From assembly GCA_030704615.1 (NCBI GenBank), contig CM060731.1:34720001-34784000 (forward strand): DNA of 64,000 bases, read 5' to 3'. The stretch is from Takakia lepidozioides. Taxonomy: Eukaryota > Streptophyta > Takakiopsida > Takakiales > Takakiaceae. The position numbers were made by a program, and so were the translations under genes. Below are positions 10,747-24,451 of the stretch, in pieces. Below the pieces are notes generated by a model. It made no database searches. It saw only the letters and a list, made by a program, of their open reading frames with translations, and was not told the DNA's origin. Positions within the stretch are counted from its first letter, which is position 1; the number at the start of each line of letters is the position of its first letter.

Positions 10747-11598
10747 AAACGAACATCCAAGTTGTGGCGTCCCACATCAAGGAGTTTGTTTCCGTACCAT
10801 GGCGCCCCATGGCAAAGAACCAAACCCCACACTTGACTCTACTCTCCACTAGCTAGTTCGGCCGACTTCCTCCAAGTCCCGGCCAAGGGTGGAGCCTCTC
10901 CAGCTCCTCCCAGTGCACTCTTCTTGGCCTACTTCAAGGCCAAGGAACGATCCTCCCCGAGGATCGAATCGCCTTACTGCAACAACATTGCTTGCGACCG
11001 CTCGTGATGCCGCTTTTGGCATCACCTTGAGCAAGGGTTCACCTGGAACCCTCTATGACTAGGAAGATAACCTTGAACCAACCGTGCGCCCCAATCACTA
11101 CAATTGGGTCCGCCTGGGAATGCTGGCCTGAGGTACGGGAACACGCAGAAGCCGCACTACGACTTCGTCCCGAGGCTACACGATTATAGTACGTGAACGG
11201 AAGCACGTGGCTTCTGCATTAGCCCGCACTACAAGGCAACCCCCTCGGTAGCGCAGTTATAGCACGCGCACGCGCCAGGTGCGCACTAGCACGTGAACTC
11301 CCAAAGAAAGCGCAAGTTTCATTGCCCCTCGGATGGGGGTCACCCGATTTTGGCACTACGCAAACACATGATTAACCCAATTTATCTCTCCCACTTTTAT
11401 AAGGTAGCATGCATTCTACACACTAGCCAACCATACCATGCATCACCATTCCAAACAAAATAGGACGCACAACATTTGGAAGTCATTTCATTTATAGCAC
11501 GTTTTGTACAATACAAGTTTTTGCAATCGGATTCCTAAGCTAGCTAAGCCGGGCTAAGCATGCATTTCCTCCCCCACGCTCCAAGGTTGATGTCCCCA
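10694..11598. other. Retrotransposon 3' untranslated region with purine tract
   Basis: Lies between the end of the chromodomain frame and the 3' LTR. On the minus strand the purine-rich GGTAGGGGTG directly abuts the LTR at about 10694-10703 and fits a polypurine tract for plus-strand priming. No reliable frame is present. Confidence 0.65.
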
Positions 11599-14500
11599 TC
11601 AACGCTTCTTCCGCTTTTGAGGTCGCCCTTCGAAAGCTGTAACCGCCTCGGATGCGTTTCCCATTTCTGAGGCACGCACCCAAGATGCCTCCACATGATG
11701 ATAGCCCTTCCATTTGACGAGATACTCCATTTCTCGGTTCTTGAACCTCCTCGACTTAAGTATTGCCTCTACCTCGTACTCAGGTTCATTTTCATGATCC
11801 AACAGCATAGGTGGCGGACGCAACACTTGATGCCGATTCAGACGCGCTTCATCTTTGAAGTAAGGCTTCAAAAGGGAGACATGGAATACTGGGTGCACTT
11901 TGCTGTTTGCCGGCAGCTCCAATTCATACACATCCTCATTCATAACCTTCCGAATGCGAAAGAGTCCCGCATACGGAGGTACGAACTTCGGACTCACTTC
12001 CGGAGGTAGTCGAAAATTCTTGATGTTCAACCAGACCTCCGTGCCTGCCTCAATCTTCACTTCCCTCCGCTTCCGATTCGCCTGCCTTTCATACTGTTTC
12101 CTAGCTTTGGCAATGTTGTACTTTGCGAGCTTCAACAAACGCTCGCGTTCTTCCAGTACCGCCGCTACTGCCGGTTCCTCAACGTCCTGGGCGGCCCTAC
12201 TTCTCGACACCAGAGGTGCTTTTCCATAGACCAATACGAAAGGGAGACTCCCGTTGCGGAGTGTTCTGTGTTATTATAACAGAACTCTGCCGCGTCTAAG
12301 TGTTCCACCCAGTCTGTTTGGCCTGCCGACACGTAATTCCGCAAGATCTGCTTCACTACGGAATTCACTCTTTCTGTTTGGCCGTCGGTCGTAGGTCGGA
12401 AGGCGGTGCTCATCTTCAGCCTCGTCCCCATCTTCTTCCAAAGTGTCTTCCAAAATTTACTTGTAAACTTTGGATCGCGGTCCGAGACAATATCCTTCGG
12501 GACTCCATGGTGCTTTAAGACGTGGGCAAAGTAAAGTCGCCCTATCTCCTGCGCCGTCTCCTTGGTGGGGATGAAATGGCCCATTTTACTGAACCTATAC
12601 ACCACCACCATGATTGCATCGAATCCTTTTGACAGCGGCAGAGCAGTCATGAAATCCATCGAGACGCTTTCCCAAGTCCCCTCTGGAATCGGCAAGGGTT
12701 GTAACAGCCCCGCTTGCTTTTTGTACTCGCTCCAATTTTGTTGGCATGTGGTGCATGTCTTGACATACTCCTCTGCCTCCTCCCTCAGTTTGGGCCAGAA
12801 ATACTCTTTCTTCAAGAGTGCCGCAGTACGCTTGGCTCCACCGTGGCCCGCAAGCGGGCTATCATGGCATTCTCTCAAGAGGCTATCTCTGATCCCTCCC
12901 TTCGGCACGTAGAGATGCTTTTGCTTATACCGGAGCAGTCCATTTTGCAAGTGGAACTGCGATTTAACTCCCATCCTCAAGTCCTGCATCACGGACTTCG
13001 CCAGCTCATCCTTCCGGATCTTCCTATGGAGCGCCGTCTCGCCCTTGTACACCAACAAGAGCTGCTGCTTTCTACTTAAAGCATCGGCCACCACGTTGTC
13101 TCGTCCCGGTTTGTACTGGATATCCACGTCGAACACCGCCAAAGTATCTTGCCACCTAAGTTGTTTTGGGGACAACTTGGGCTGCGTGGCAAAATACTTC
13201 ACTGTGACATTGTCCGTGAACACCTTCACTGGGTTGGAACCAACATAGTGGCGCCAAAGCTCAAGATAGTGCACCACCGCCTTCATCTCTTTCTCGTGCG
13301 TCGGCCATCGTCGCTCCACTTCATTCAATTTCTTACTTTTGTAAGCCACTGGACGTCCATCTTGCATCAGTACACCCCCAATCGCGAAGTCCGACGCATC
13401 TGTATGTATCTCGAACGAACGATCGAACTCCGGGATTTTCAAGACTGGAGCTTCCGCCATCCGCTGCTTCAATTCAGCAAAAGCTTGGCCACATAAGGTG
13501 TTCCATGCCCAGACTTTAGATTTACACAGAAGGTCTGACAGCGGCCCCGCGATTTTGACGAAATTTCTCACATACTTCCGGTAATAGGAGGCGAGTCCTA
13601 GGAAGGATCGCACTCCCGGGACCGAAGTCGGAGGCTCCCAGTCCAAAATTGCTCTCACCTTCCTGTCATCCATTCTGATCCCATCCTATGTAATCACATG
13701 CCCCAAGAACTCCACTTTTGTGACCCCGAATTCGCACTTTGAAGCTTTGGCATACAGCTTCCCTTCCCGCAATTTCTGGAACACCCTTTTGAGGTGCTCC
13801 AGGTGCTCCTCCTTTGTTTTCGAATACACCAAGATGTCGTCGATGTACACGATCACAAAGTCATCCAACCACTCTTGGAAAAGGCTGTTCATCAGCGTGC
13901 TAAATGTCGCTGGTGCATTGGTGAGCCCAAAAGGCATCACCAAGAACTCATATGAACCATACCTTGTCCTGCACGCGGTCTTCTCCTCATCTCCTTCCGC
14001 CACCCGAATTTGATGATAGCTGGAGCGCAAGTCGATCCGGCTGAAATACTTTGCTCCTGCCAACCGATCGAAGAGGTCGTCGATCCTTGGCAAAGGGTAC
14101 CGGTTTTTGATAGTCACTTTATTCAGAGCCCTGTAATCGACACACATCCGCAGCGTCCCATCCTTTTTATCTGCAAATAGCACCGGGGCTCCGTAAGGTG
14201 ACTTACTCGGCCGGATGTACCCCTTTGACATTAGATCTTTGAGCTGAGTCTTCAGCTCGACCAACTCTCTGTGGCTCAACCGGTAGGGCGCCTTGGCAGA
14301 CGGTTCCGATCCCGGTATCACCTCAATCTTGTGGTCAACTTCTCTTCGCGGTGGCAAACCGCTTGGCAAATCCTCTGGCATCACATCATGGTATTTCTCC
14401 AAAATCCCCTTGATCCAATCTGGGCTCGGCTCTCCATCGCCTTCTCCCTTCACTTCTCTAATGTAGAGCAAAAAATGGGGCTCGTGTGCCTCCTCCACGG

Positions 14501-15014
14501 CCCACTCCCTTGCTGACAAAAGGTTTATTCGCCTTCCCACGGGCTTGGGTGTTTCCGAAACTCGTAAGACCTCGCCACCATTCCAACATGGTAGCGTGAC
14601 TACCCTCTTGCGGCCATCTATGACCGCTCCGGATTTGCTCAAAAAGGTCATCCCCAAAATGAGATCCACTCCATCGATCTCGCAGACGGTGAAGTTCTCA
14701 CGTCCCTCCCAACTCCCCAGTTGAAGAGGAACATCGAACGCCAACCTCGTCGCCAATTGCGGTTCTCCTTTGGCAAAACGCACCTCAATAGAGGTCCCTA
14801 CGTCAGTTGTCGGGAGTCCCAGCTTTTGTGCCGTTGCCGGTGTCATGAAAGAGTGCGACGCTCCTGTGTCCACCAACAATGACACGTTAGTTCCGGATAT
14901 TATCCCATCCACGAACAATAAGTGACTCCATTTACGCAATGTGCCAGTTTCCTGATACAACTCACAAGAATATTTGCCTACCTTGCAAGTCCTGGCGACC
15001 ACCGCTTCCACCAA
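11599..15014 (-). pseudogene. Chromovirus pol: protease-RT-RNase H-integrase-chromodomain, with two lesions
   Basis: Reading 15014 to 11599: aspartic protease active site [11 protein letters not shown]; reverse transcriptase with [13 protein letters not shown] and catalytic YIDDILVYS; RNase H with [11 protein letters not shown]; integrase with a His-Cys zinc region ([18 protein letters not shown]) and core SMDFMTALP and DRDPKF; and a C-terminal chromodomain, EAILKSRRFKNREMEYLVKW. Chromodomains in this clade target insertion to marked chromatin. One TAG stop lies at 13686-13688 just after the RT motif GHVIT. A single-base deletion near 12240 shifts the frame before the last 211 codons. Otherwise all domains are complete. 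Confidence 0.95.
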
Positions 15015-16143
15015 GCGACTGATGGTATCTTTCCGACAGCTCCGTGGTTGCTCGAGTCATGTTCAATTGTCGGGGCTTCGTGCAATTCTTGGCCATGTGC
15101 CCGGGCTCTCCGCAATTGAAACACACTCCCTCAAAGGTCGCCTTCTGTCCGCCATAAGCCGCTCCACCCGCTTTTTCTTTCGAAGCACCGGGTGCCGCCT
15201 TGACGTGTGAAGGCCCTCCCTTTGATTTCCACGTGCCATTGTCGCCGCGTGGCCTATCCCACTTCTTTTCCGGTCGGAAGGAGTCACCTTCCCGCCGGGT
15301 CTTCTTGTGGTTCAGCTCCGTACGGCCTTGTCTTTCACCCCTATGGACATCTGAGAAACATTCAGCCCTCTCAATTGCCTCGTTCAAAGTCTTAGGTGGT
15401 TTCTCCTCCAACTTCCGCCTGGCCCATGGGGCCAACCCCGCCACAAAGTTGAAGACCATTTCTGGTTCCACCATATCCGCGACTTCGAGCAACAGCACAT
15501 TGAAAGCCTGGACATATCCCCGAATGTCATCTGTTTGCTTCAAATTCCTCATCTTGTCCCAGGCAAGCCAGGACGCGTTGAGGGGCACAAACTGTCGCTT
15601 CATCAATTCCTTGAACCCACTCCAGTTCAAGGTTTCCGGACTTGGACCTCGGTCGTGAAGGCGTTTCTGCCACCATTGTTGAGCATAGCCCCTCAAATAG
15701 GTGGGAGCAACTTCCACCCGATCCTTGTCACTCAACTTGGCCGCCCGGAAGTACTGCTCCAGCTCCAAGAGCCAGGTGTTGAGTGCCTTCCGATTTCGGA
15801 CGCCCTCGAAGGTGCCGGATTCCTTAGGCTTCACCTTAAACTTTGCCTTAGCGGAAGTGGCATTAGCCGCCTTCAATACGTCTTTCAACGTCCCGCCAAA
15901 CTGCGCCAACAACCCTTCCCAAAAAGTTGTCGGCATGGGAGGCATCTGTTGGTCTGTCGGAGCTCTCAGGGATTCCTTGGCCTCCGACTCCTCAGATTCC
16001 TCCCGCTCTTGAGCGGCCTCGTTTTCAGAAACCTGCGTTGCTTCCTCAAACAGCCGCTTCGGTGACACGTCGCCCCCATCGGGCTCACCAGGATCAACGT
16101 CTTTTGGGCCGTTCCGCTTTCGCTTTGGCTTGCCCGACCCCAT
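14962..16143 (-). CDS. gag: Chromovirus Gag polyprotein
   Basis: Encodes 393 residues starting [10 protein letters not shown] at 16143; the longer open frame to 16197 runs into the primer binding site, so I chose this Met. An acidic N-terminal part leads to a capsid-like region with [19 protein letters not shown] and [10 protein letters not shown], then a basic stretch, then one CCHC zinc knuckle, [14 protein letters not shown], for RNA binding. Gag forms the virus-like particle in the cytoplasm. Its end overlaps the protease frame by about 50 bases in another frame, which means either a frameshift used in translation or a small indel. Confidence 0.93.
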   Translation of the reverse strand: MGSGKPKRKRNGPKDVDPGEPDGGDVSPKRLFEEATQVSENEAAQEREESEESEAKESLRAPTDQQMPPMPTTFWEGLLAQFGGTLKDVLKAANATSAKAKFKVKPKESGTFEGVRNRKALNTWLLELEQYFRAAKLSDKDRVEVAPTYLRGYAQQWWQKRLHDRGPSPETLNWSGFKELMKRQFVPLNASWLAWDKMRNLKQTDDIRGYVQAFNVLLLEVADMVEPEMVFNFVAGLAPWARRKLEEKPPKTLNEAIERAECFSDVHRGERQGRTELNHKKTRREGDSFRPEKKWDRPRGDNGTWKSKGGPSHVKAAPGASKEKAGGAAYGGQKATFEGVCFNCGEPGHMAKNCTKPRQLNMTRATTELSERYHQSLGGSGGRQDLQGRQIFL

Positions 16144-16184
16144 GATGAGGCCAATCCCAAGGACGATCGCGTACTGAGCTCTAA

Positions 16185-16196
16185 GCTCTGATACCA
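16185..16196 (-). other. Primer binding site, initiator tRNA-Met type
   Basis: The minus strand reads TGGTATCAGAGC, the standard plant complement to the 3' end of initiator methionine tRNA, two bases inside the 5' LTR. Confidence 0.9.
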
Positions 16197-16198
16197 AG

Positions 16199-16926
16199 TG
16201 TCGCGTACCTCACTTCGGTAAGCTTCCCTTCAAGTCATAGTTACTCGCTTTTATGCGCGCGCCTGACTCCCAACCTGGCCGCCGGGCCAACTTGGAGCTT
16301 CGGCTGCTCACCGGGACATAACGGTCCCCCTTCGCTCTCCCACTAAACCCTCCACCTATTTGGGCCTAGTGGAATTCCCTTTTGTAGATGGCAGTCCGGA
16401 ACAGCTCCCCACTCTTTGGTCGCTTTCCGGCTCGCTCGCTTACTCACTAGTTTTTGGTCACCAACGGGCTTGCACCGTTCTCAGGGTCACTACTCCCCTT
16501 ATATATACTTCTGTAGCTATCCGCGGGGGTTTCACAACCAGCCATGCCATTTTATGGCGAACCACCACGAAAACCCTCGACTCCCGGTGGTGAGTCGCGG
16601 TGAGTCTTGGCCCACTCACCACGACCCCATTGGGCCGTGATGAGTCCCAAGACTCCCCACGACTCCCACCACGAGGTCTCCACCCCATGGTGAGTCCTAT
16701 GCCACCCCCACTAAGTCCCGCTAAGCTACCACCACCCCTTGTGGAGCCACCCCCACCGCAACCCGGTGTGTGGGGCTCCACCTAGTGAGCGCCTCCGCCT
16801 CCTTGAGTGCCTTGGGCACTCAAGGGTGCTTCAGCCCCCCATACCTATCGTTGCCGCTGCCCCCACCACAGGGGCAGCCCCTCATGTGTCCCGACCCCCC
16901 CGCCCTCAATGCAAAGGGTCGCGACA
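16199..16926 (-). repeat. Upstream (5') LTR, 728 bases
   Basis: TGTCGCG to CGCGACA, bounded by the primer binding site on one side and the CAATG target duplication on the other. It lacks the gag-bearing block of the other LTR. Should hold the promoter of the element, read leftwards. Confidence 0.92.
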
Positions 16927-16931
16927 CAATG

Positions 16932-19391
16932 GCTGCTGTCAATAAATGGAAAATTGTGCACACTTTCAATGAAGTCGAGATTTCGCGAGTTGAAATAAGC
17001 CGTTCGATTCCGCCTTAATCCACGGTAGCCACAATTGATCCGGGAGAGAAAACATATCACACTGCCATTGTATGAACGTCAAATATTTGCTAGGTTATTA
17101 TGTTGTGGAACTAAAAAAAAAAGTCAATTCCTTCCGTACTCTGATTCATGGTATAATGCTAATGAATTATAGTATTTTTGGAAAAAATGTATTTCTACAA
17201 TGGACCATGGTATCTAAAATGAAATGTTGTTCAATATGTGGAGTAATAAATTTTAATAGTCATCTACAAAATTTCAAGAAATTAAAAAAAATCCGAGTTG
17301 TAGCATATCACCGAAATTACAAATATATATCTACGAGATTATAGAAAACATTGAAGAAAATACATGGAATATGTGTAATAAATGTGAAAAAAAGTAAAAG
17401 TAGAATATCAAATGTTGTATATGGAATGGATGAAGTAGAGCAAAGATCAATTTAGATAATGCTATAATTGTTTGGAATCATGAAGAAGTCACATATACTA
17501 ATCGAGAATATATCAATAATTAAATATCAATTATATTAGCTCAAAATCTGTAACAAATCTTATCATTTAATATTTTTTGACATTATCTAAATTGCCAAAT
17601 AAGCATCTTAAAAAAACTCTTATGAAGGAATCAAATGAAGATGACATGGAGAAGGTAAACAAAGCGGACATCTGTTTCTTAATAGAGAAACACATCTCTC
17701 GCATAACGTATGGTTTCTAATCCATAATAATGCAAGTTCCAAAAGCACAATTCCCTCTGACTTTTTTTGGAAAAGCTTGTAAATGGTTCTCTCACTTAAT
17801 GTTTTTGGACAAGGTAAAACACTTAATATGCAATGTTTCCCCTAATAGCTTGGATTACAACACCCGGCAATTCATATTCTAGCCTGATAGTACCCAATTC
17901 TTCATCGTATTGACCGCTCAATAGTGGAATGTAAGGTTTACGAATCCGTTTTCTTTTGGTAGATGTACTTGTTATATCTTCCATACTTTTCACATGCCCT
18001 CTCCACCTACAATCTCAAAAACATGACACTAGAATAAAATAGATCTAAAAAACAATGCTCTACATTCACATGTCATACATTTATAAAGATTTATTAGTTT
18101 ATCTTTTATATTTTAATCATCTTTTTAGTTATTTCTTGTTATCATCTTTTTAGTCATCATCTAAATTAAAATGATGAAAAGTTAAGTTATCAAAGTTATA
18201 TTACTTTATGAACTAAACTAGTATATTTTCCTATTAATAATAGTCAAAATTTATTTTAAATTTAATTATTACTTTATTGCTATATGCAACTAAACATTGG
18301 CCCATTATTCCACTTAAGTTTGGAAGTGGTCTGACATCCTTCTATCTTTTGTGTTATCGTGATTAGGGCAGGACGTGTCCTGCTGCAAACCCATATTGAC
18401 CTGGTTCGTAGTTCGTACCCAAGTCGAACCTTCTTCTCACCCCTGTCACAGAAAGAATTTCAGTCGAAGGATGTGAAGCCGGGATTCCCTCCCTGCTTTT
18501 ATTCCACTTCAACGGATGGAGAAGGGGGTAGGTAGAAATGGATGAAGCTGCGCTGGATGAATCTATTTATAGTTAAAACCCTTGGTTTATTCTAGTTATA
18601 ACAGTCACTTTCTGATAAGGTAGTTATCCTAAGTAGCAGTAATCTATGGTGACATGGCTTGTAACTGGGAAACCAATTGTATAAAGACACCTGTTGTTAT
18701 GATTAGCCATTTGGCACCTCTATTTAAGCAAGGCCTTGGGGGCCTGGGTGGTGGATTTTTTTTTTGTGTGGTGGATTTGATCTCAAATAGTGTGTGAATG
18801 ATCTGCTGGATTGTGTACTGTAAGGTGTGATGAATGTGAGATTTCATTGTGTCCTCTGATATAGATTCCGTCCCCTTGAGCAAGCACGTTTTGCCGACTA
18901 TATTCCCTGTTTCATACCAGTCCCGGTAGAGGAAGGGGAATAATCCCCCCGTACAAGGACTCAAGGAGATTGCATTCTACAGATGTCAGTCGCAATGTCA
19001 TCGTGCTTTAGGATTCGGGTTGTTGCAGTTCCTCACTGACAATGCATGCTCCCCAGCGCACTAGCAATCCGAATTGTCCACGGCGGAATTGAAACTGGTT
19101 CCGAGTCTCCAGATATTTGCTTGAGATACACAACGGAAGCGTCCAGCGGAGAATTCATGGCCTTGGTAGCTTGCAGGAATTAGGGATTACCACCTATTGC
19201 ATTCAAGTTTGAGAGCTCATTCGAGAAAATTTGGCTTTGTCGGCAGAGTAGTGGGAACTAAAAGCATAATCAAGGTAGGAAGTGTCCATGAATTCACTGA
19301 GGTGAGATGTTTTGCAAAGAGACAATGATTAATAGCGGACAGACTTGGGATTGTGGCACAGACTAGGAGCTCACCGCACAACGAAGCAAGA
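16932..19391. other. AT-rich intergenic DNA upstream of xylose isomerase
   Basis: Mostly 65-75% AT between 17050 and 18300, with frames under 110 codons and no recognisable domain. The last 900 bases are more balanced and should contain the promoter and leader of the xylose isomerase gene; I cannot place a TATA box with confidence. Confidence 0.5.
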
Positions 19392-22300
19392 ATGGCAAGA
19401 GCTATGAATGGATCACTGGTTGTGGTCCTCCTGTGTGTATGGAGCTGTTCCTGTGAGCAGGTGAAAGGAAGAAACTGGTTCTAGTGCTTTTGTGTTTCAA
19501 TTGGGCTGCAATTGGTTTCAAGGCATGTGGACTAGACAGATTATTGACATGGACATTGCAATCATTTCATGTCGCAAGTCAGAGAGTACACTGAACACTC
19601 ACTTCGTCTGTTGGTGGGATAGTTGAACCAACGTATGAGTTCCAGCTGCATGTGACAACTTTTAATATCAGAGCTTTGTGTCACCATTTAGGCCAGGCCT
19701 GGCAAAATGAAAATGTAGCGTGATTAGGAATCTCAAATGTTCCAAAAATAGTGGCAGTGACATGGTGAATTCTGTGTCAGTGTTGGGATTGCATGAGTAA
19801 AGTGTCAACATATTGCAGCTGTTAGGAGGTCAGTGTGACGGCCAGGAACATTCGAGCACAACCTGTATTGTTTGAAGGTGATTGACCTAGCACTTTCCTC
19901 CATTTACTGCAAAGTAGGTCCACTGATAACTGAGACTTGATGGTGTGTGGTAAGGTGGGACAGGAGGAAGGACTGATAGCAGACATGACATGTCTCTGGG
20001 ATGCAAGCACTGCAGGCAACAAAGAATGGGGGGGCGAGTTCTTCCCTAACATCTCTTACATCAACTATGAGGTATGTAGATAGTAGCATGGGAGACTCTG
20101 TGTACGTCTTGATATATATAATGAATTTACCAAAACTTTTTGATTGTTTCTCATCAAGTACATGCCAGGAAAAATGGAAGTGGCTTTCTATGTGATGCTA
20201 GAAAAAGAGCCGTGGAGCTCACCCAACCAGCATTAACACAACTTTTCAATAGATTAGTGATCTAAAGCAGACTTTTGTGTTTCTTAAAGAGAGAATCTCT
20301 CACAAGGTCAGTAGAGAGAAGAGGTGCAGAGTTGGTGTATCTCACAGATCTGAATGTCATTTGCTGCCCATGCAGGGCCCTGCAAGTCACAACCCTCTTG
20401 CTTACAAGTGGTACAATGCTGAAGAGGAGATTCTTGGAAAGAAGATGAAGGTGAATTCTACATACACACTGATGGATTTGCGCTTTACTTCTTTGAGTCT
20501 GGCTGCATATATGTTTTTGGCAAGCGTTGATGTTGATTTGTATATCTCTGGCTCATATGCTGGGAAGGCACCCTCCACTGCATTCACCTGACTTTCCTTT
20601 TGGGTCTGAGCGCACAGATTTGCCTGGGCTCTATTACAAGTTGCTTGCCTTATTGTAGGACTAAAAGGTGAAGTTTTGAAGGTATAAAATTTAGAGAGAT
20701 ACAATGGCGGCGGGCCGGGGTAGAGCACAGTTTCACACTGCTAACACTAGGATATTGTGGTATGGGTTGTACTCATGGGAACGTAGGATTGGTTGAGGTT
20801 CAGTGTCGCGTTCTGGCACACTTTTCGAGGGGACGGGAGCGATCCGTTTGGATCATCCACAAAGATGTGGCCCTGGGAGGATGGCACCAACTCGCTGTCA
20901 ATGGCTGCCACAAGAAGTAACTTCTAATACCTTCTCCCTGCAGGGTTGTAGAAAGCTGACTGTCTCAATGTAATTGCCTTATAAGGTTGTGTCACATGTA
21001 GTTGCTGTGGTAGGATGATGATTGGACTTTGTTTCAGGGTTCACTTGAATGGTTTGTCCTGGTTCGTCCCATTTGGTTACCTGTCAAATGTGAGTTCAGG
21101 GCTTACTAGGCTCTCACATAGATACATACTGTTTCATATTGTCTGCTGGTTGAGAGGCAGTTGAAGTTGTATTGATTGCAACTTGCTTAGACAATGTTGC
21201 ACCCTTGCAGTGAGAGCAAACTTTGAATTTCTGAAGAAGTTGGGGGTAGAGAGATGGTGCTTTCATGACCGAGATATTGCACCAGAGGGCACTACACTTG
21301 AGGTTAGCGGATTCTGTTGTGACAGTCCTGAATGCATGCTCGCTTTTGTTTCAAGGACAAGCATGGAGGAGGGAGAATGGTAGGAGGAAGTAAGTTCATG
21401 CAAGCTTTTCATGTGAAAAAGAGGGAGGCAGAGAGGAGGTTGACAAACATGACAATGTTCACTCGTTATGGTGGATGTGGCAGGAGTCAAATGCTAACCT
21501 TGATCACATTGTTAATCTTGCAAAAGAACTACAGGTATGCTCACTGGGAGATCTGCAAAATCGAGCGCTTTGTAATGCATGCCAAGTGCATCTCATAGTA
21601 TATTGCTGCCTGTGAGAGCCCAATCTTAAGAGGAAATGACTGAGCATATCCTCTCCTGTGTTTTATGTTTTCTTGCTTTACTTCGCCCCATGGGCCCGTG
21701 GGCCCCATCTCAGACAGTGTGAAGTTCCTCTCTTGCTCATTCTGCATCTCATTCTTCTTGGTCTCCTACTTGGTCGATGTTAAGCGAGTGGACCTTATAA
21801 CAAAGCTCAACTTGCCACAAGCCTTTGGATTTAACGGCAGGTAATTGCAGTTTTGGGGAGCTTAGTGAATAAGGAATAACTTTTGTTGGGACTCAGGAGG
21901 GAACCAGTATTCGGCCACTCTGGGGAACAGCACAGCTCTTCAAGCATCCTCGCTATATGCATGGAGCGGCCACAAGGTGTCTGTTATACATGTTATGCAA
22001 GTTTTTGGCTGTCGAGAGTGGTTTGAACGGCAGATCAAAGAAGTGTTATTGCATTCGTTGAAAGAGCATGTTGAAAATCAGTGGATCCTCGCTGGAGGTT
22101 TTTCACATGGACGATAACAACTCTGAATCGGGTCGTTGTTGCATTTAGTTGCTTAAACAGTTTTTCTAGGGTATTCCATTAGGTTGTAGAGGTATGCATT
22201 GCGTCAGTGGATTGCGCCCTTCACAAGTAAGAAGAGCGCCTGTACAAGGCACAACGACTGGATTAGCTGTAAATGTTCAAAACTAGCTTGGTGGCCAAAG

Positions 22301-24414
22301 AGGTTCATCATTTCTTTGCTCAAGAAGAGTGTACTGCTGATCATTGCATGTAGTGTCGTGAGCTTGGGTTGATCTCTGTTTTTGAAATCTCTTGTTGCAG
22401 CCCAGATATTCGAGTATTTGCATATGCAGCTGCGCAAGTCAAGAAGGCCTTGGAGGTATGGCACACTGATTGGTGACTTGAAGCAAACCTGATGCATGTG
22501 CAGTTGACTGGACTGGCATGCAACTCTGTGGTGTGTTAAACTTGAAGCAGCAAGAGATGTAGGGAGTTGCATGTGAAAATGGAGTAAAAAAAGTCACAGT
22601 TGGGATCCTATATTGGTCTGACAAATTCTCTTGGGAATCAAATAGCAGAGCATTTCATTGAGAAAGATAACATTTTAGCTAAAGCTGTCCGTGCATGCAT
22701 GCAGGTGACTCATGAGCTTGGAGGAGAGAACTATGTATTTTGGGGTGGTAGAGAGGGTTACCAAACGCTCCTCAACACAGACTTAAAGAAAGAGCTTGAT
22801 CACATGGTTTGTCTTCAACCCGCCCACACTCTATTCATCTCTTGCTTTTTGTAAACACCTGTGTCCAACAAGATGGCTAAAGTAATAGGGCTGATACCCA
22901 AATACCAATGTCAAGGGCAACGGTTGACACAAGTCATTAAGACAGTTTCAGGCTGACCGAGACCCACAACGAAGTCCATGAGGGTTGAGGACTATTATAC
23001 CTTGATTCTGAATTTCGTCAATGAGCAGCTTTGTGTCTCACTTTTACGTTTGCTATGTCCTTCTTCTTGGTGCTTCAGCCTCTCATACTCTGTCCATCAT
23101 AATATGAGAGAATCACAGGGTTGCATAGTTTAGCATTCACAAGTGAGTTTTCTGGATCATCATGATGTCAGGTTCCTCCTGAGACAGTCTCAAATGTGAG
23201 GTTGTTTGCTCTCTCACGTGGTATGAAAATTCCTGCTAAGGTAATGTTGTGCACTCGTTTTGCTCAGGCAATCTTCTTGCAAGCAGCTGCTGCTTGGAAG
23301 AAAACAATTGGTTTTCAAGGTAAGTAGTTGACACCCTGTTGTTTCTGAGTTGGTTCTACGGTTTTATTGGAAGCCTATGGCTTCATGCACACAAGTAAAC
23401 AAAAGAAAAAGAAGGTACCACACTGGTATAACCCTGATCTTGTTCTGCAGGGAATTTGCTGCTGGAACCAAAGCCACAGGAGCCCACAAAGCACCAGTAT
23501 GTAGCTCTGCATTCATCTTTTAGTCCACAACAATAATGTTGGAGAGCAGACTTTTGGGTTTCTGTAAGCTTTTGATGCCTTTGGCTGTTTGTGTAGAAAT
23601 CACTGTCAAGCAAAGATGGCTGGCCACTAACAATGTGCTGGACAGGTACAACTGGGATGCTGCAACCACAATGGATTTCCTCCAGCAATACGGGCTTGCA
23701 GGCATGGAATCCTGGACCCTCCAGTATCACTTTTCTTTTAGGACTTTCAGGAATGTTTGCCCATGTGCTTGTTTACCTCACATAAGTGCTTTTCTACGGG
23801 CGTACTCTATGTTCCATGTTTATCTCTCAGATAGAGAGTGTACTCATAAAACGTTTGCGGTAGCCTTGTGGCCATAGACCCCGCGCCCAGTTTGGGTGGA
23901 ACGAAAGCGAACAGATACTACCTTTGTGACGGTCCACTCCGGTAGTTTGACTTACCTTGATAGAGACAAAGTTCAGGTTTTCCAGATATCCTCTAGGAAG
24001 CCCTTTCACGCAAGCATCAACTTGCTGTGTGTGAGCTGCCCAGTAACTAGACCCCAACAGGGCCAGGGCTTTAGGCTCAGCCTCAACATTTTGAGAGTTG
24101 GTGAACAGATGTGGAGGGACAATGTTCTTGATGGTCCTGAAGAGTGGTGAGATATCCCGGAGAGATCATGAGAGAATGTACTCATAATTTTGCCATAGCC
24201 TTGTGGCCATTCACCACGCGCTCAGTTTGAGTGGAATGCAAAGGGACAAACTACCTTTGTCAGGGGCTGACGCCAGTAGTATGACTTAACTCTTGATAGA
24301 TTGGAGGAGAGCTTCTCTCTGGTGAGAGTACCCCAGACAGTGAATCAGAAAATGAATATTGTCTTCGGGTTGCCCACACAACGGGCAATTGCACTCTCCC
24401 TTTCCTCTAGAATC

Positions 24415-24451
<37 letters not shown>

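Larger units (their letters stand above)
9473..16926 (-). mobile_element. Ty3/gypsy chromovirus LTR retrotransposon
   Basis: Both LTRs begin TGTCGCG and end CGCGACA. The element is flanked by the 5-base target duplication CAATG at 9468-9472 and 16927-16931. On the minus strand the order is LTR, primer binding site, gag, protease, reverse transcriptase, RNase H, integrase, chromodomain, purine tract, LTR, which is the Ty3/gypsy chromovirus order. Shared parts of the LTRs differ at only a few sites by eye, so the insertion looks recent. The coding region has one in-frame stop and one single-base frameshift, so this copy is probably not autonomous now. Confidence 0.95.
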
